Positions 42,718 to 51,483 of a stretch of DNA of 64,000 bases are shown piece by piece. Within the stretch, counting starts at the first letter, position 1. Every line of letters starts with the position of its first letter. The translations under genes and the position numbers were made by a program. Below the pieces are notes generated by a model. The model did not search any database. It was not told the DNA's origin and saw only the letters and a list, made by a program, of their open reading frames with translations. The DNA is from Dyadobacter soli (GTDB taxonomy: Bacteria > Bacteroidota > Bacteroidia > Cytophagales > Spirosomataceae). The DNA lies in assembly GCF_900101885.1 (NCBI RefSeq), contig NZ_FNAN01000015.1:124001-188000 (forward strand). Direction: 5' to 3'.

Positions 42718-44430
42718 ATGGCAAATTTTAATATTGATAGTAAAAAAGCCCGCACCTACGATGCCATTGTGATTGGCTCGGGGATCAGCGGCGGATGGTC
42801 GGCGAAGGAGCTGACCGAGAAAGGTTTGAAAACCCTCGTGCTCGAACGCGGGCGCGATGTGCAGCATATCAAGGATTATCCTACCACGAACATGATGCCG
42901 TGGGAGTTCGAGCACCGCGAGCGTCTTACCAAGGAAATTGCAGACGCTAACCCGATTGCGGCGCGCTGCTACAACTTCAAGGAATCGTCGATGCACTTTT
43001 TCGCGAAGGATAATGAGCATCCCTACATCCAGGAGAAGCCATTTGACTGGCTGCGTGGTTACCAGGTAGGTGGCAAGTCGCTGCTTTGGGCACGGCAGAC
43101 GCAGCGTTGGAGCAAGTACGATTTCGAAGGCCCCGCACGCGACAAGTTTGCGGTAGAATGGCCCATCGGTTACGACGACCTCGCGCCGTGGTACAGCCAT
43201 GTGGAGAAGTTTGCGGGCATTACAGGCAACAAAGACGGCATCGATACATTGCCCGACGGCGAGTTCCTCGTTCCGCACGACCTGAACTGCGTGGAAAAAT
43301 ATTTCAAAGAGCAGGTTTCCAAACAATATAAAGACCGCCACATTATCATCGGTCGGGCGGCACACATTACCGATCCGCAGCAGATCCATCTCGACCAGGG
43401 CCGTGCCAAATGCCAGCATCGCGTGATGTGCGAGCGCGGGTGTCCGTTCGGCGGGTATTTCAGCAGCAATGCGTCTACCATTCCCTGGGCGATGAAAACA
43501 GGAAATATGACGCTCCGTCCGCATTCGGTGGTGCATTCGATCATTTACGACGACAAGAAGCAAAAAGCGTCGGGTGTGCGCGTGATCGACGCGAATACGA
43601 AGGAAACGATCGAGTTCTATGCCAACATTATCTTCCTGAATGCAGCCGCATTGAACTCCAATCTCGTGCTGCTGAACTCGACATCGAGCCGCTTCCCGAA
43701 CGGATTGGGCAACGACAGCGGCCTGCTGGGCAAATACGTGGCATTCCATAATTACCGCGCAACCGTTTCGGGAGAGTACGAAGGCTTCCTCGATTCGACC
43801 ACCGACGGCAAACGCCCTAACAGCGGCTACATTCCCCGTTTCCGTAACGTATACAAGCAGGAAACCGACTTCCTGCGCGGATACGCGGCTGGCTTCGGCG
43901 CGAACCGTAATACTTACAACGAACGCAGCGGCCTCGGCGAATCGCTGAAAGCCGGCTTGCATGAAACGAAGTACGGCAATTGGAGCGTGGGCTCGCACAT
44001 GATGGGCGAAACCATTCCGAAAGAAAGCAATTACGTGGCCCTCGATAAGACCAGCAAGGACCCGTTCGGTATGCCGACGATGCGCATTAATGTCGGATAC
44101 GACGACAACGACGAGAAGATGATCAAGGATTATATGGAGCAGGTGAGCGAGATGTTTACCAAAGCGGGCTTCACCAATGTGAGAACGAACGATAACCACC
44201 GCAACCCCGGCAACGACATTCACGAAATGGGCGGCGTGCGCATGGGTAAGGACCCGAAAACGTCGCTGCTGAACAAATGGAACCAGCTGCACCATTGCAA
44301 GAACGTATTCGTAACTGACGGCGCCTGCATGACCTCGACGTCTACCCAGAACCCGTCACTGACTTATATGGCACTTTCGGCACGTGCGGTCGATTATGCT
44401 GTGAAACAAATGAAGGCGAAGAATTTGTAA
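42718..44430 (+). CDS. GMC-family oxidoreductase (catalytic subunit of a sugar dehydrogenase)
   Basis: 570 residues. The N-terminal FAD motif is YDAIVIGSGISGGWSAKELT with VLERGRD, followed by GGKSLLWARQTQRW and RGCPFGGYFSSNASTIPWAM. The C-terminal GMC_oxred_C domain contains NPGNDIHEMGGVRMGKDP and STQNPSLTYMALSARAVDYA, including the active-site His and Asn. No signal peptide is present; export would depend on the Tat subunit upstream. Family members with this partner oxidise gluconate, sorbitol, or C3 of glucosides. Oxidation of glycosides to 3-keto-glycosides would match the ThuA and Gfo/Idh/MocA genes of the region; this is inference. Confidence 0.9.
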   Translation: MANFNIDSKKARTYDAIVIGSGISGGWSAKELTEKGLKTLVLERGRDVQHIKDYPTTNMMPWEFEHRERLTKEIADANPIAARCYNFKESSMHFFAKDNEHPYIQEKPFDWLRGYQVGGKSLLWARQTQRWSKYDFEGPARDKFAVEWPIGYDDLAPWYSHVEKFAGITGNKDGIDTLPDGEFLVPHDLNCVEKYFKEQVSKQYKDRHIIIGRAAHITDPQQIHLDQGRAKCQHRVMCERGCPFGGYFSSNASTIPWAMKTGNMTLRPHSVVHSIIYDDKKQKASGVRVIDANTKETIEFYANIIFLNAAALNSNLVLLNSTSSRFPNGLGNDSGLLGKYVAFHNYRATVSGEYEGFLDSTTDGKRPNSGYIPRFRNVYKQETDFLRGYAAGFGANRNTYNERSGLGESLKAGLHETKYGNWSVGSHMMGETIPKESNYVALDKTSKDPFGMPTMRINVGYDDNDEKMIKDYMEQVSEMFTKAGFTNVRTNDNHRNPGNDIHEMGGVRMGKDPKTSLLNKWNQLHHCKNVFVTDGACMTSTSTQNPSLTYMALSARAVDYAVKQMKAKNL

Positions 44431-44451
44431 CTCAAAATAACTAGTTTCAGT

Positions 44452-44487
44452 AAAAGCCGCTATCCGCAGGGATAGCGGCTTTTTTTA
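44452..44487 (+). terminator. Terminator after the GMC gene
   Basis: AAAAGCCGCTATCC (44452-44465) pairs with GGATAGCGGCTTTT (44470-44483) around GCAG, followed by more T. It is one of the strongest intrinsic terminators in the window. Confidence 0.9.
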
Positions 44488-44514
44488 TTATCCGGTCAGT
44501 TTAGGATAAGATAT

Positions 44515-44544
44515 GATTTAAAAAAGTTTTAATTTTTTTAAATC
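44515..44544. repeat. AT-rich inverted repeat upstream of the locus 3 sigma gene
   Basis: GATTTAAAAAA (44515-44525) is complementary to TTTTTTAAATC (44534-44544). It lies 62 bases before the sigma ATG, in an AT-rich stretch that probably holds the promoter, though no clear TAnnTTTG element was found. Confidence 0.45.
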
Positions 44545-44605
44545 AAGGGTAAGGGATTTTAAATACAAGAAAGTCTTTTAATTATTACATACGAACAGAT
44601 ACTCA

Positions 44606-45271
44606 ATGCACGATCCTTTGCTTAACCCGGAAACGAAGCGCCCTGGGCCATTTGTGTCTCCTGCACACGAAGGCAAGGCCCCTGTAAGTGAAATTGATTC
44701 TGCTACATTCCTCAAAGCGGCTTTCGAGCAAAATCCGGGGAAGGGCCTGGAACTGCTGTTCAAACGATATTACAACCCGCTTTGCAGTCATGCGGTGCGG
44801 TTTGTGTATTCCAAACAGATCGCCGAGGATCTCGTGAGCGAGGTGTTCTTCCAGTTTTACCGCACGAAGGCTTACGAGAACATTACCTCATCGTACACCA
44901 GCTATCTGTTCCGCTCGGTGCGTAACGAATGCTTTACGTATATGCGTAGAGAGTTTGGGAAAACCGACACGCTCGAAATGAACGAAGAGCATTCGATTTC
45001 GACCTATCACCAGCAGCCCGACGCCGAAATCCATTACAATAACCTGTTCCTGAAAGTGAACGAGGTGATCGCCCGGCTGCCGACGCAGTGCCAGAAGGTA
45101 TTCCTGCTGAGCCGTTTCGAGAACAAGAAATACCATGAAATAGCGGACGAGCTGCATATCTCGCCCAAAACCGTTGAAGTACACATCTCCAAGGCATTGA
45201 AACACCTGCGCTCCGCCCTGCACGGGGAATGGATGATCTCGCTGTGCCTCACCATTTTGAGTATCCTCTAA
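44606..45271 (+). CDS. ECF RNA polymerase sigma factor (locus 3)
   Basis: A 221-residue sigma factor with an N-terminal extension of about 35 residues before region 2 (FKRYYNPLCSHAVRFVYSK, AEDLVSEVFFQFYR). Region 4 is at about 150-205 (LPTQCQKVFLLSRFENKKYHEIADEL, ISPKTVEVHISKALKHLRSAL). It ends WMISLCLTILSIL, again a hydrophobic tail although shorter in feel than those of loci 1 and 2. It belongs to the FecR/SusC/SusD set downstream, 72 bases before the FecR gene. Confidence 0.91.
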   Translation: MHDPLLNPETKRPGPFVSPAHEGKAPVSEIDSATFLKAAFEQNPGKGLELLFKRYYNPLCSHAVRFVYSKQIAEDLVSEVFFQFYRTKAYENITSSYTSYLFRSVRNECFTYMRREFGKTDTLEMNEEHSISTYHQQPDAEIHYNNLFLKVNEVIARLPTQCQKVFLLSRFENKKYHEIADELHISPKTVEVHISKALKHLRSALHGEWMISLCLTILSIL

Positions 45272-45343
45272 AAACCGCCCGGCAAAGACCGGCCCGAATG
45301 GTCCGCCCCAACGGGTTTCGTCAACGTTGTAAACCGAACAAAA

Positions 45344-46360
45344 ATGGAAAAAACTATATCGAAATATACGCTTTTCGAGTACCTGAGCGGTCGCGCTAAC
45401 CCGCTCGAAAGGCAACTTGTGGAAGAATGGATCGTGCAGAAGCAGAATGCAGAGACATTCCACCGCTGGCTGCTGGAGTATGAAACCCAGTCGCCCCAAT
45501 TCATTCCTGATCAGGAAGTTGCATTGGAGAGTTTACTTCGTCGCCTCGATTCGACGTTGGAGGTGGTGGGAGAAGGGAAGATGGAAGAAGGGGAGGAAGG
45601 AGGGGCGCCCGTTTCCTGGTTTGGACGCCGTAGCAGCCGGTTCTGGCTCGTGGCGGCTTCGGTAACGGCGATCGTGAGCTGCGGCTGGTGGTTTCGTGAA
45701 CCGATCCAGTACAAATCGTACCAGACAGCCTACGGCCAGACTACCGACGTATACCTCGAAGACGGAAGCCGCGTGGCATTGAATTCGAACTCGAAATTGA
45801 AAGTACCCCGGCTGGGCTTCTGGGGCGATGTGCGCGAAGTGGCACTGGAAGGCGAAGCGGAGTTTTCGGTAAGCCATACCATTGATAACAAGCGGTTTGT
45901 GGTTAAAACTTCAAGGGAATTCCAGGTAGAAGTGCTGGGCACCACATTCTCGGTATTTGCCCGGCCCAGGGGCACGAAAGTAGCATTGAAATCCGGCAGC
46001 GTGCGCATCGATTATTCGCAGAACAACCAGCGCCGGGAAGTGATGATGGAGCCGGGTGACCTTGCATTCCTGGATCATGAAGGGGCCGTGCAGCTCGAAA
46101 GAAAGCAGGATATCAAGACATTCGCCCCCTGGACCGAGCAGCGCTATGTGTTCAACGGGACGCCTGTGAAGGAGATCATCGCGATGATCGAAGAGAATTT
46201 CGGGCAGAAAGTAAGCCTTTCCGATTCCAACATCGCGCTGCGCTCTATCACCGGCAATTTCAAGACGAAAAACGCGGAAGAACTTTTAAAGACGATCTCC
46301 GAAGTGCTCGACCTAAGGGTTGAGCAAAATGGCGCTACCATCCTTTTAACGAACAATTAA
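45344..46360 (+). CDS. FecR-family anti-sigma factor (locus 3)
   Basis: 338 residues. Cytoplasmic part about 1-95; membrane segment about 98-118 (FWLVAASVTAIVSCGWWF); FecR domain with VYLEDGSRVALNSNSKLKV, VALEGEAEFSVSH and VLGTTFSVFARP; DUF4974-like end (FNGTPVKEIIAMIEENFGQK ... GATILLTNN). Residues about 79-89 (EGKMEEGEEGG) are encoded by a purine-rich run that shares 17 identical bases with the intergenic repeat at 42632-42648, so this acidic stretch may have come from a repeat insertion. It lacks the terminal KGC of the other two FecR proteins. The SusC start follows after only 20 bases. Confidence 0.92.
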   Translation: MEKTISKYTLFEYLSGRANPLERQLVEEWIVQKQNAETFHRWLLEYETQSPQFIPDQEVALESLLRRLDSTLEVVGEGKMEEGEEGGAPVSWFGRRSSRFWLVAASVTAIVSCGWWFREPIQYKSYQTAYGQTTDVYLEDGSRVALNSNSKLKVPRLGFWGDVREVALEGEAEFSVSHTIDNKRFVVKTSREFQVEVLGTTFSVFARPRGTKVALKSGSVRIDYSQNNQRREVMMEPGDLAFLDHEGAVQLERKQDIKTFAPWTEQRYVFNGTPVKEIIAMIEENFGQKVSLSDSNIALRSITGNFKTKNAEELLKTISEVLDLRVEQNGATILLTNN

Positions 46361-46380
46361 TTATTCCAAACCATTTGATT

Positions 46381-49300
46381 ATGAATCTAACGCTATCAGC
46401 CAAGCAATGGGTGGCGATCGGGATTGTGTTGATGACACAATCGTCCCGGATCGTGCATTCACAGGTGATTGCCTTTGCGTCGATGCCGGCCAAGCAGCAT
46501 ACTTCGCTCGGTCAGGAAATGAAGCTTAAAAATGTTTTGCTCGATCTTCAGAGACATTACGGGGTAGAAATCATTTTCGAAGACCGCCTGGTAGGCTCTG
46601 TCAATGTAGCTTCCAGTAACCTGGATCTTACCCAGCCGATCGAGAAGAACCTCGAAGTGCTGCTGCGACAGAATGGTTTGAAATATAAAAAGACCAGAAA
46701 AAACACTTTCGTGATTACGGAGGGGAAGGCAAAGGAAGCAATGCCGGTGAAGGAAGGCAGGGACGAGGCGATGGCGCTTCCGGAGGGGCAGATAATGCAG
46801 GAAAACCTGACTTCACCGGCACAGGTAACCCAGGCCGCCGTTGACAGGACCATTAAAGGAACGGTTTCGGATGAAAAAGGGGCGACGCTGCCCGGCGTGA
46901 GCGTGGTACTGAAAGGTACTCAGCGCGGTACTTCCACGGGCGCAGCGGGTGATTTCAGCCTGGAAATCCCGGATGGCGGACAGCCGGTACTCGTTTTTAG
47001 CTTCGTGGGCTATAAATCGCAGGAGGTGACGGTGGGAAACCAGTCGACGGTGACGGTGAACCTGGCGCCCGACGAAAATGCATTGGAAGAGGTGGTGGTA
47101 GTAGGTTATGGTACTGTTAAAAAATCCGACCTTACCGGCGCGGTGGGTACTGTAAAGGCCGAAGTGTTGCAGGAACGTCCGGCTTCTTCGCTGAACCAGG
47201 GCCTTTCGGGCCGCATTACGGGTGTGAACGTATCGTCGAACTCGGGTCGCCCGGGTGGTCGCGCCAACATACGCATACGTGGAGCCAGCTCTATCAGTGT
47301 TTCCAACAACCCTCTTTATGTGATCGACGGGGTGATCCTGAATGCCGTAGAACTGGCCAACGGTAGTACGCCGATCGATTACCTTAACCCGAACGACATC
47401 GCGTCCATCGAAGTATTGAAAGATGCCTCGTCCACAGCCATTTACGGTGCCCGGGGTGCCAACGGGGTGATCCTCGTTACTACCAAGCGCGGTACGGCCG
47501 GAGGCGGTAAAGTTACTTACGACACCGATTTCAGCATTGGTGTAGCACCCAAGAAACTACCTGTTCTGAACTCCAAAGAATTTTTGCAGGTAGAAGAAAC
47601 CATTTATGCCAATGCAGCCAAATACGACCCCACAGGTTGGGCTACCGGTACCAAATACACCGATCCGAAGCTGAAACGGACCAACCCGCTACTCTTCGAT
47701 TCGAATGGTAACCCATTGTACGACACCGATTGGCAGAAAGAGACTTTCCAAAAAGCATTTACTCAAAACCACCAGCTGGGTTTCACAGGCGGTAATGAAA
47801 AAGGCAGCTTCGGGGCATTCCTGAACTACCGCAATGAGGACGGTATCATCAAAGATTCGTGGCAAAAGCGTTTCTCCGGCCGTTTTGTATTTGATTCACA
47901 AATCAAAAGCTGGCTGAAAGTGGGCGGTACGCTGGGCTATACCGACCAGAACGAGAAACAAATTGACCAGCTGGGCGGCGGCGGTATCACTGCCATGCGC
48001 CAGGTGCTGGAAGCATTGCCGATCATCCCGGTGAAGTATCCCGACGGCCGCTGGGCCAGTAACCGCGATTACCCGGGCATGGAAGGTGGCGACAGCCCGC
48101 TCCGCGTAGTGGCCGAACGCCTCTACTTCCTGAAAACACAAACCCTGCTGGGTAATATGTATGCCAATATCCACCTCGCCGACGGGCTGGAATTGCGCTC
48201 TACCGTGGGTGCGAACGTGATCAACCAGCGCAACGACTATTTCGCAGCTGCCGGACTTCAATACATTTCCAGTAATGGGGACGCGTCGGTGGCGAGCAGC
48301 CGGTACAATTCGTGGCAATTCGAAAACTACCTCACGTATTTCAGGGACTTTGGCAAGATCCATTCGATCAATGCAATGCTGGGTTTGTCGTGGCAGCACG
48401 TGGATCGGTTCGATAACACAGCACGGAGCCAAAACTTTACCGACACCTATTTCCTGTACAATAACCTCGGAGCAGGTGCAACGGCACTGGCACCTATCTC
48501 GTCCGCCACTGCTTACGGCTTGAACTCGTACTTTGCGAGGGTCAATTACAGCCTGATGAACAAGTATCTGGTTACATTCACCGGCCGTCTCGATGGCTCG
48601 TCGAAATTCGGGGATGCCAACCGTTATGCATTCTTCCCGTCGGCGGCATTGGCCTGGCGCGTGAACGAAGAAGAGTTCCTGAAAAACTCACCGACGATAT
48701 CCAACCTGAAAGTCCGCGCGAGCTATGGTGCTACCGGTAACTCGGAAATTCCTGCGTACCGCGCATTGGCGGGGCTTGCGAGCTCCGACGTCATCTTCGG
48801 AGGAACCCGTAACATCGGTATCGGCGTAGGCCGGATGTCGAACTCCAACCTGCAATGGGAAAAAACACAGCAGGTGGATTTGGGTATAGAACTGGGATTG
48901 TTCCAGAACCGTCTCAACCTGGAACTAGACCTTTACCGCAGAAAGGTAAACGAAATGTTGCTGGATGCGCCGCTTCCGTTTAGCAGTGGCTACACAAGCA
49001 TCTTTACCAACATCGGCAGCATGGAGAACAAAGGTTTCGAGTTTGCAATTAACTCAACCAATATCAAAGCAGGTGATTTCTCATGGAGCACTACTTTCAA
49101 TATTTCCGTAAACAAAAACAAAGTACTGGCGCTCTCGGGTGGTAGCGACATTTTCTCAGGTGCGACCGTGATCCGCGTGGGCGAGCCGGTAGGTTCCATG
49201 TTCGGACGTGTGCATGAAGGCATCTGGTCGACCGCCGAGGCTGAGCAGGCTAAGAAATACAATATGCTGCCTGGCGACGTGAAGTACAAAGACCTGAACA

Positions 49301-49848
49301 ACGACGGTACGATCAACGATAACGACCGCACGATCATTGGTAAAGGTATTCCTGATGGATTTGGCACATTCCTGAACACATTCAACTACAAGCAATGGTC
49401 GTTGACCGTAGATTTGCAATACATGTACGGCAACGACGTGCTCGACCGTAGTATCCACTCGGCCGAAGACCGCCAGGGTATTGCCAACAGCTATAAAACC
49501 GTGTTGAATGCGTGGACCGAAAGCAACCAGAATACGACGATCGCGCAGATCCGTCCGATCAATGCTTACTATACGACCAACAACGACAGCCATAAAGTAA
49601 CCGACGCATCGTTTATCCGCGGACGTAACCTGTTGCTCGCCTATGTATTCCCGTCGCACATCGCTTCGAAAATGAAACTGGAACGCCTGAGAGCTTATGC
49701 ATCCGTTCAGAACTTCTTTGTAGCAACTAAATACAAAGGTTATGACCCCGAGGTATCCAATTCCGGATCGCCGTTCGACCAGGGATTTGGTTTGTATGAC
49801 TATCCGAAGCCAAGAGTATTCATGCTCGGCCTGAACATCGGTTTATAA
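46381..49848 (+). CDS. SusC/RagA-family TonB-linked outer-membrane transporter with STN domain (locus 3)
   Basis: About 1155 residues from ATG 46381 (a TTG lies 6 bases earlier). A signal peptide is followed by an STN domain at about 42-115 (EMKLKNVLLDLQRHYGVEII), a Lys/Glu-rich linker, the carboxypeptidase-regulatory-like domain at about 158-240 (TIKGTVSDEKGATLPGVSV), TonB-box-like LEEVVVVGYGTVKKSDLTGA, plug motifs (IRIRGASSISVSNNPLYVID, VLKDASSTAIYGARGANGV) and the barrel ending MLGLNIGL. It should transport and sense the glycan of locus 3. Unlike loci 1 and 2 it has no leader space for an antisense RNA. Confidence 0.95.
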   Translation: MNLTLSAKQWVAIGIVLMTQSSRIVHSQVIAFASMPAKQHTSLGQEMKLKNVLLDLQRHYGVEIIFEDRLVGSVNVASSNLDLTQPIEKNLEVLLRQNGLKYKKTRKNTFVITEGKAKEAMPVKEGRDEAMALPEGQIMQENLTSPAQVTQAAVDRTIKGTVSDEKGATLPGVSVVLKGTQRGTSTGAAGDFSLEIPDGGQPVLVFSFVGYKSQEVTVGNQSTVTVNLAPDENALEEVVVVGYGTVKKSDLTGAVGTVKAEVLQERPASSLNQGLSGRITGVNVSSNSGRPGGRANIRIRGASSISVSNNPLYVIDGVILNAVELANGSTPIDYLNPNDIASIEVLKDASSTAIYGARGANGVILVTTKRGTAGGGKVTYDTDFSIGVAPKKLPVLNSKEFLQVEETIYANAAKYDPTGWATGTKYTDPKLKRTNPLLFDSNGNPLYDTDWQKETFQKAFTQNHQLGFTGGNEKGSFGAFLNYRNEDGIIKDSWQKRFSGRFVFDSQIKSWLKVGGTLGYTDQNEKQIDQLGGGGITAMRQVLEALPIIPVKYPDGRWASNRDYPGMEGGDSPLRVVAERLYFLKTQTLLGNMYANIHLADGLELRSTVGANVINQRNDYFAAAGLQYISSNGDASVASSRYNSWQFENYLTYFRDFGKIHSINAMLGLSWQHVDRFDNTARSQNFTDTYFLYNNLGAGATALAPISSATAYGLNSYFARVNYSLMNKYLVTFTGRLDGSSKFGDANRYAFFPSAALAWRVNEEEFLKNSPTISNLKVRASYGATGNSEIPAYRALAGLASSDVIFGGTRNIGIGVGRMSNSNLQWEKTQQVDLGIELGLFQNRLNLELDLYRRKVNEMLLDAPLPFSSGYTSIFTNIGSMENKGFEFAINSTNIKAGDFSWSTTFNISVNKNKVLALSGGSDIFSGATVIRVGEPVGSMFGRVHEGIWSTAEAEQAKKYNMLPGDVKYKDLNNDGTINDNDRTIIGKGIPDGFGTFLNTFNYKQWSLTVDLQYMYGNDVLDRSIHSAEDRQGIANSYKTVLNAWTESNQNTTIAQIRPINAYYTTNNDSHKVTDASFIRGRNLLLAYVFPSHIASKMKLERLRAYASVQNFFVATKYKGYDPEVSNSGSPFDQGFGLYDYPKPRVFMLGLNIGL

Positions 49849-49875
49849 CAATATTGACTCTTACCGAAAGTAACA

Positions 49876-51375
49876 ATGACAATCATATCAAAGAAAATCG
49901 GCTTGCTCGCTATGCTGAGCTTATTCGGGGCCACAGGTTGCTCCGACTTCCTGGATGAGTCGGACCCCAGTAACTTCACCGAAGAGAACTATTTCACGCA
50001 GCCCGCGCACGCCAGAAGCTCCGTGAATGCGATATACACGCCTTTGCGCGAGCCTATGAGCAGCGGCTTCGGCGGGGGCGCGTGGATGATGCCCGAGTTC
50101 GCGACCGGATTGGCCGGTACCGACCTTGGTCAGGCTGTGAACAGCTATTTTATCAAAGATTTGCGGAACACATCCGACAATGGCTACGGGCAGACTTACT
50201 GGACGCAGTATTACAAAGGCATTGCCGGTGCGAACTTGTCGCTGGCCCGGATACCCGGTATTACCATGGATGCCGCTGAAATGAAGAAGGTGCTGGGGGA
50301 AGCCTATTTCCTCCGTGCATTCTATTATTTCCAGCTCGTGCAGATGTTCGGTAATATCCCGCTTGTGACGGAGCCTGTTGGCCTGCAATCGGAGCAGCTG
50401 CGTCCTTCCGCGGCCACCCCGGAAGCAATTTACAACCAGATCGTGGAGGATTTGAAAGCAGCCGAGGCAGCCGGCCTTCCGATGACCGAAAACAGCGGTA
50501 AAGTGACGCTCGGCGCGGTGAAATCCCTGCTGGCGAAAGTGTACCTTACCATGGCGGGTTACCCGTTGCAAAAAGGCGCTGCGTACTATGACCTGGCCGC
50601 TAAAAAGGCAGAGGAAGTGATCGATTCCAAGGCATTCAAGCTTTTCACTTCTTACGACGACCTGCATAACCCGACGAAGAAGAACATCGAGGAGAATATC
50701 TTCATGATCCAGTACAAAACGCAGCTGATCCCTTCCGGCTGGCAGGTTTCCATTATTCCTTACAACAAAAATATCTCTGCCTATTCCGATGAAACGGGCG
50801 GTATTTACGCGACGGGCGATTTTGTGAAGTCTTTCGAAGCGGGTGATTTGCGGGCAAAAGAAAAGCAATTCTTCTTCACCAAGTTTACCAATGAAACCGA
50901 TCGTAACAAGGAGGTGGATCTCGGGGGCTTTTTTATCTACAAACATTTTGACAATGTAGCCCAAACCACCAGCGCCAACAGCGACTTGAACTGGCCGGTG
51001 ATCCGCTATGCAGACGTGCTGCTGATGTACGCGGAAGCATCCAATGAGGTAGGAGGGCCGTCGGCCAAGGCTTACGAGGGCGTGAATGCGATCCGTACGC
51101 GTGCGCAGCTGCCTGCACTCGCGGGGCTCAACAAAGATACTTTCCGCGATGCCATACTCAGCGAGCGCTGGCATGAACTCTGCTTCGAGAACATCACCTG
51201 GTTTGATATGGCACGTTTGCGGAAAGCTTATAATGTGACCACCAAGAAGTTTGAAAATTATGTGGGCCACAAATTCTCTTACGGTCCTACTTTGACCGAG
51301 CGCGAATTGCTTTTCCCTATTCCCACGCCCGAAATACGTAACAATACGAATCTGGACCAGAACAAAGGATATTAG
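49876..51375 (+). CDS. SusD/RagB-family nutrient-binding lipoprotein (locus 3)
   Basis: 499 residues with lipobox FGATGC (Cys22). SusD features: SDFLDESDPSNFTEENYFTQ, VLGEAYFLRAFYYFQLVQMFGNIPL, VIRYADVLLMYAEASNEVGG and the C-terminal ILSERWHELCFENITWFDMARLR. It is the surface lid of the locus 3 transporter. The operon stops here, at a 34-base palindrome shared with the convergent minus-strand gene, so no dedicated enzyme gene is cotranscribed with this pair. Confidence 0.94.
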   Translation: MTIISKKIGLLAMLSLFGATGCSDFLDESDPSNFTEENYFTQPAHARSSVNAIYTPLREPMSSGFGGGAWMMPEFATGLAGTDLGQAVNSYFIKDLRNTSDNGYGQTYWTQYYKGIAGANLSLARIPGITMDAAEMKKVLGEAYFLRAFYYFQLVQMFGNIPLVTEPVGLQSEQLRPSAATPEAIYNQIVEDLKAAEAAGLPMTENSGKVTLGAVKSLLAKVYLTMAGYPLQKGAAYYDLAAKKAEEVIDSKAFKLFTSYDDLHNPTKKNIEENIFMIQYKTQLIPSGWQVSIIPYNKNISAYSDETGGIYATGDFVKSFEAGDLRAKEKQFFFTKFTNETDRNKEVDLGGFFIYKHFDNVAQTTSANSDLNWPVIRYADVLLMYAEASNEVGGPSAKAYEGVNAIRTRAQLPALAGLNKDTFRDAILSERWHELCFENITWFDMARLRKAYNVTTKKFENYVGHKFSYGPTLTERELLFPIPTPEIRNNTNLDQNKGY

Positions 51376-51425
51376 CAGAACAGGTTAATCCATTAAACTC
51401 AGTCAGTTTAATAGTAGATAGTAAT

Positions 51426-51459
51426 AAATAAGCCGCCGGAAATTTCCGGCGGCTTATTT
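51426..51459. terminator. Bidirectional terminator, perfect 34-base palindrome
   Basis: The sequence 51426-51459 is its own reverse complement (arms AAATAAGCCGCCGGAAA and TTTCCGGCGGCTTATTT). It sits 51 bases after the SusD stop and 24 bases after the stop of the convergent giant gene, so it should end transcripts from both sides. Confidence 0.85.
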
Positions 51460-51483
51460 GCTTTACAACTAATCTGATGAATG

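Noticed and set aside
42706..44295. 529-codon open frame on the minus strand
   Set aside because: It lies wholly opposite the well-supported GMC oxidoreductase gene, matches no family, and is explained by codon bias of the sense gene.
49921..51270. 449-codon open frame on the minus strand
   Set aside because: It is the antisense shadow of the locus 3 SusD gene.
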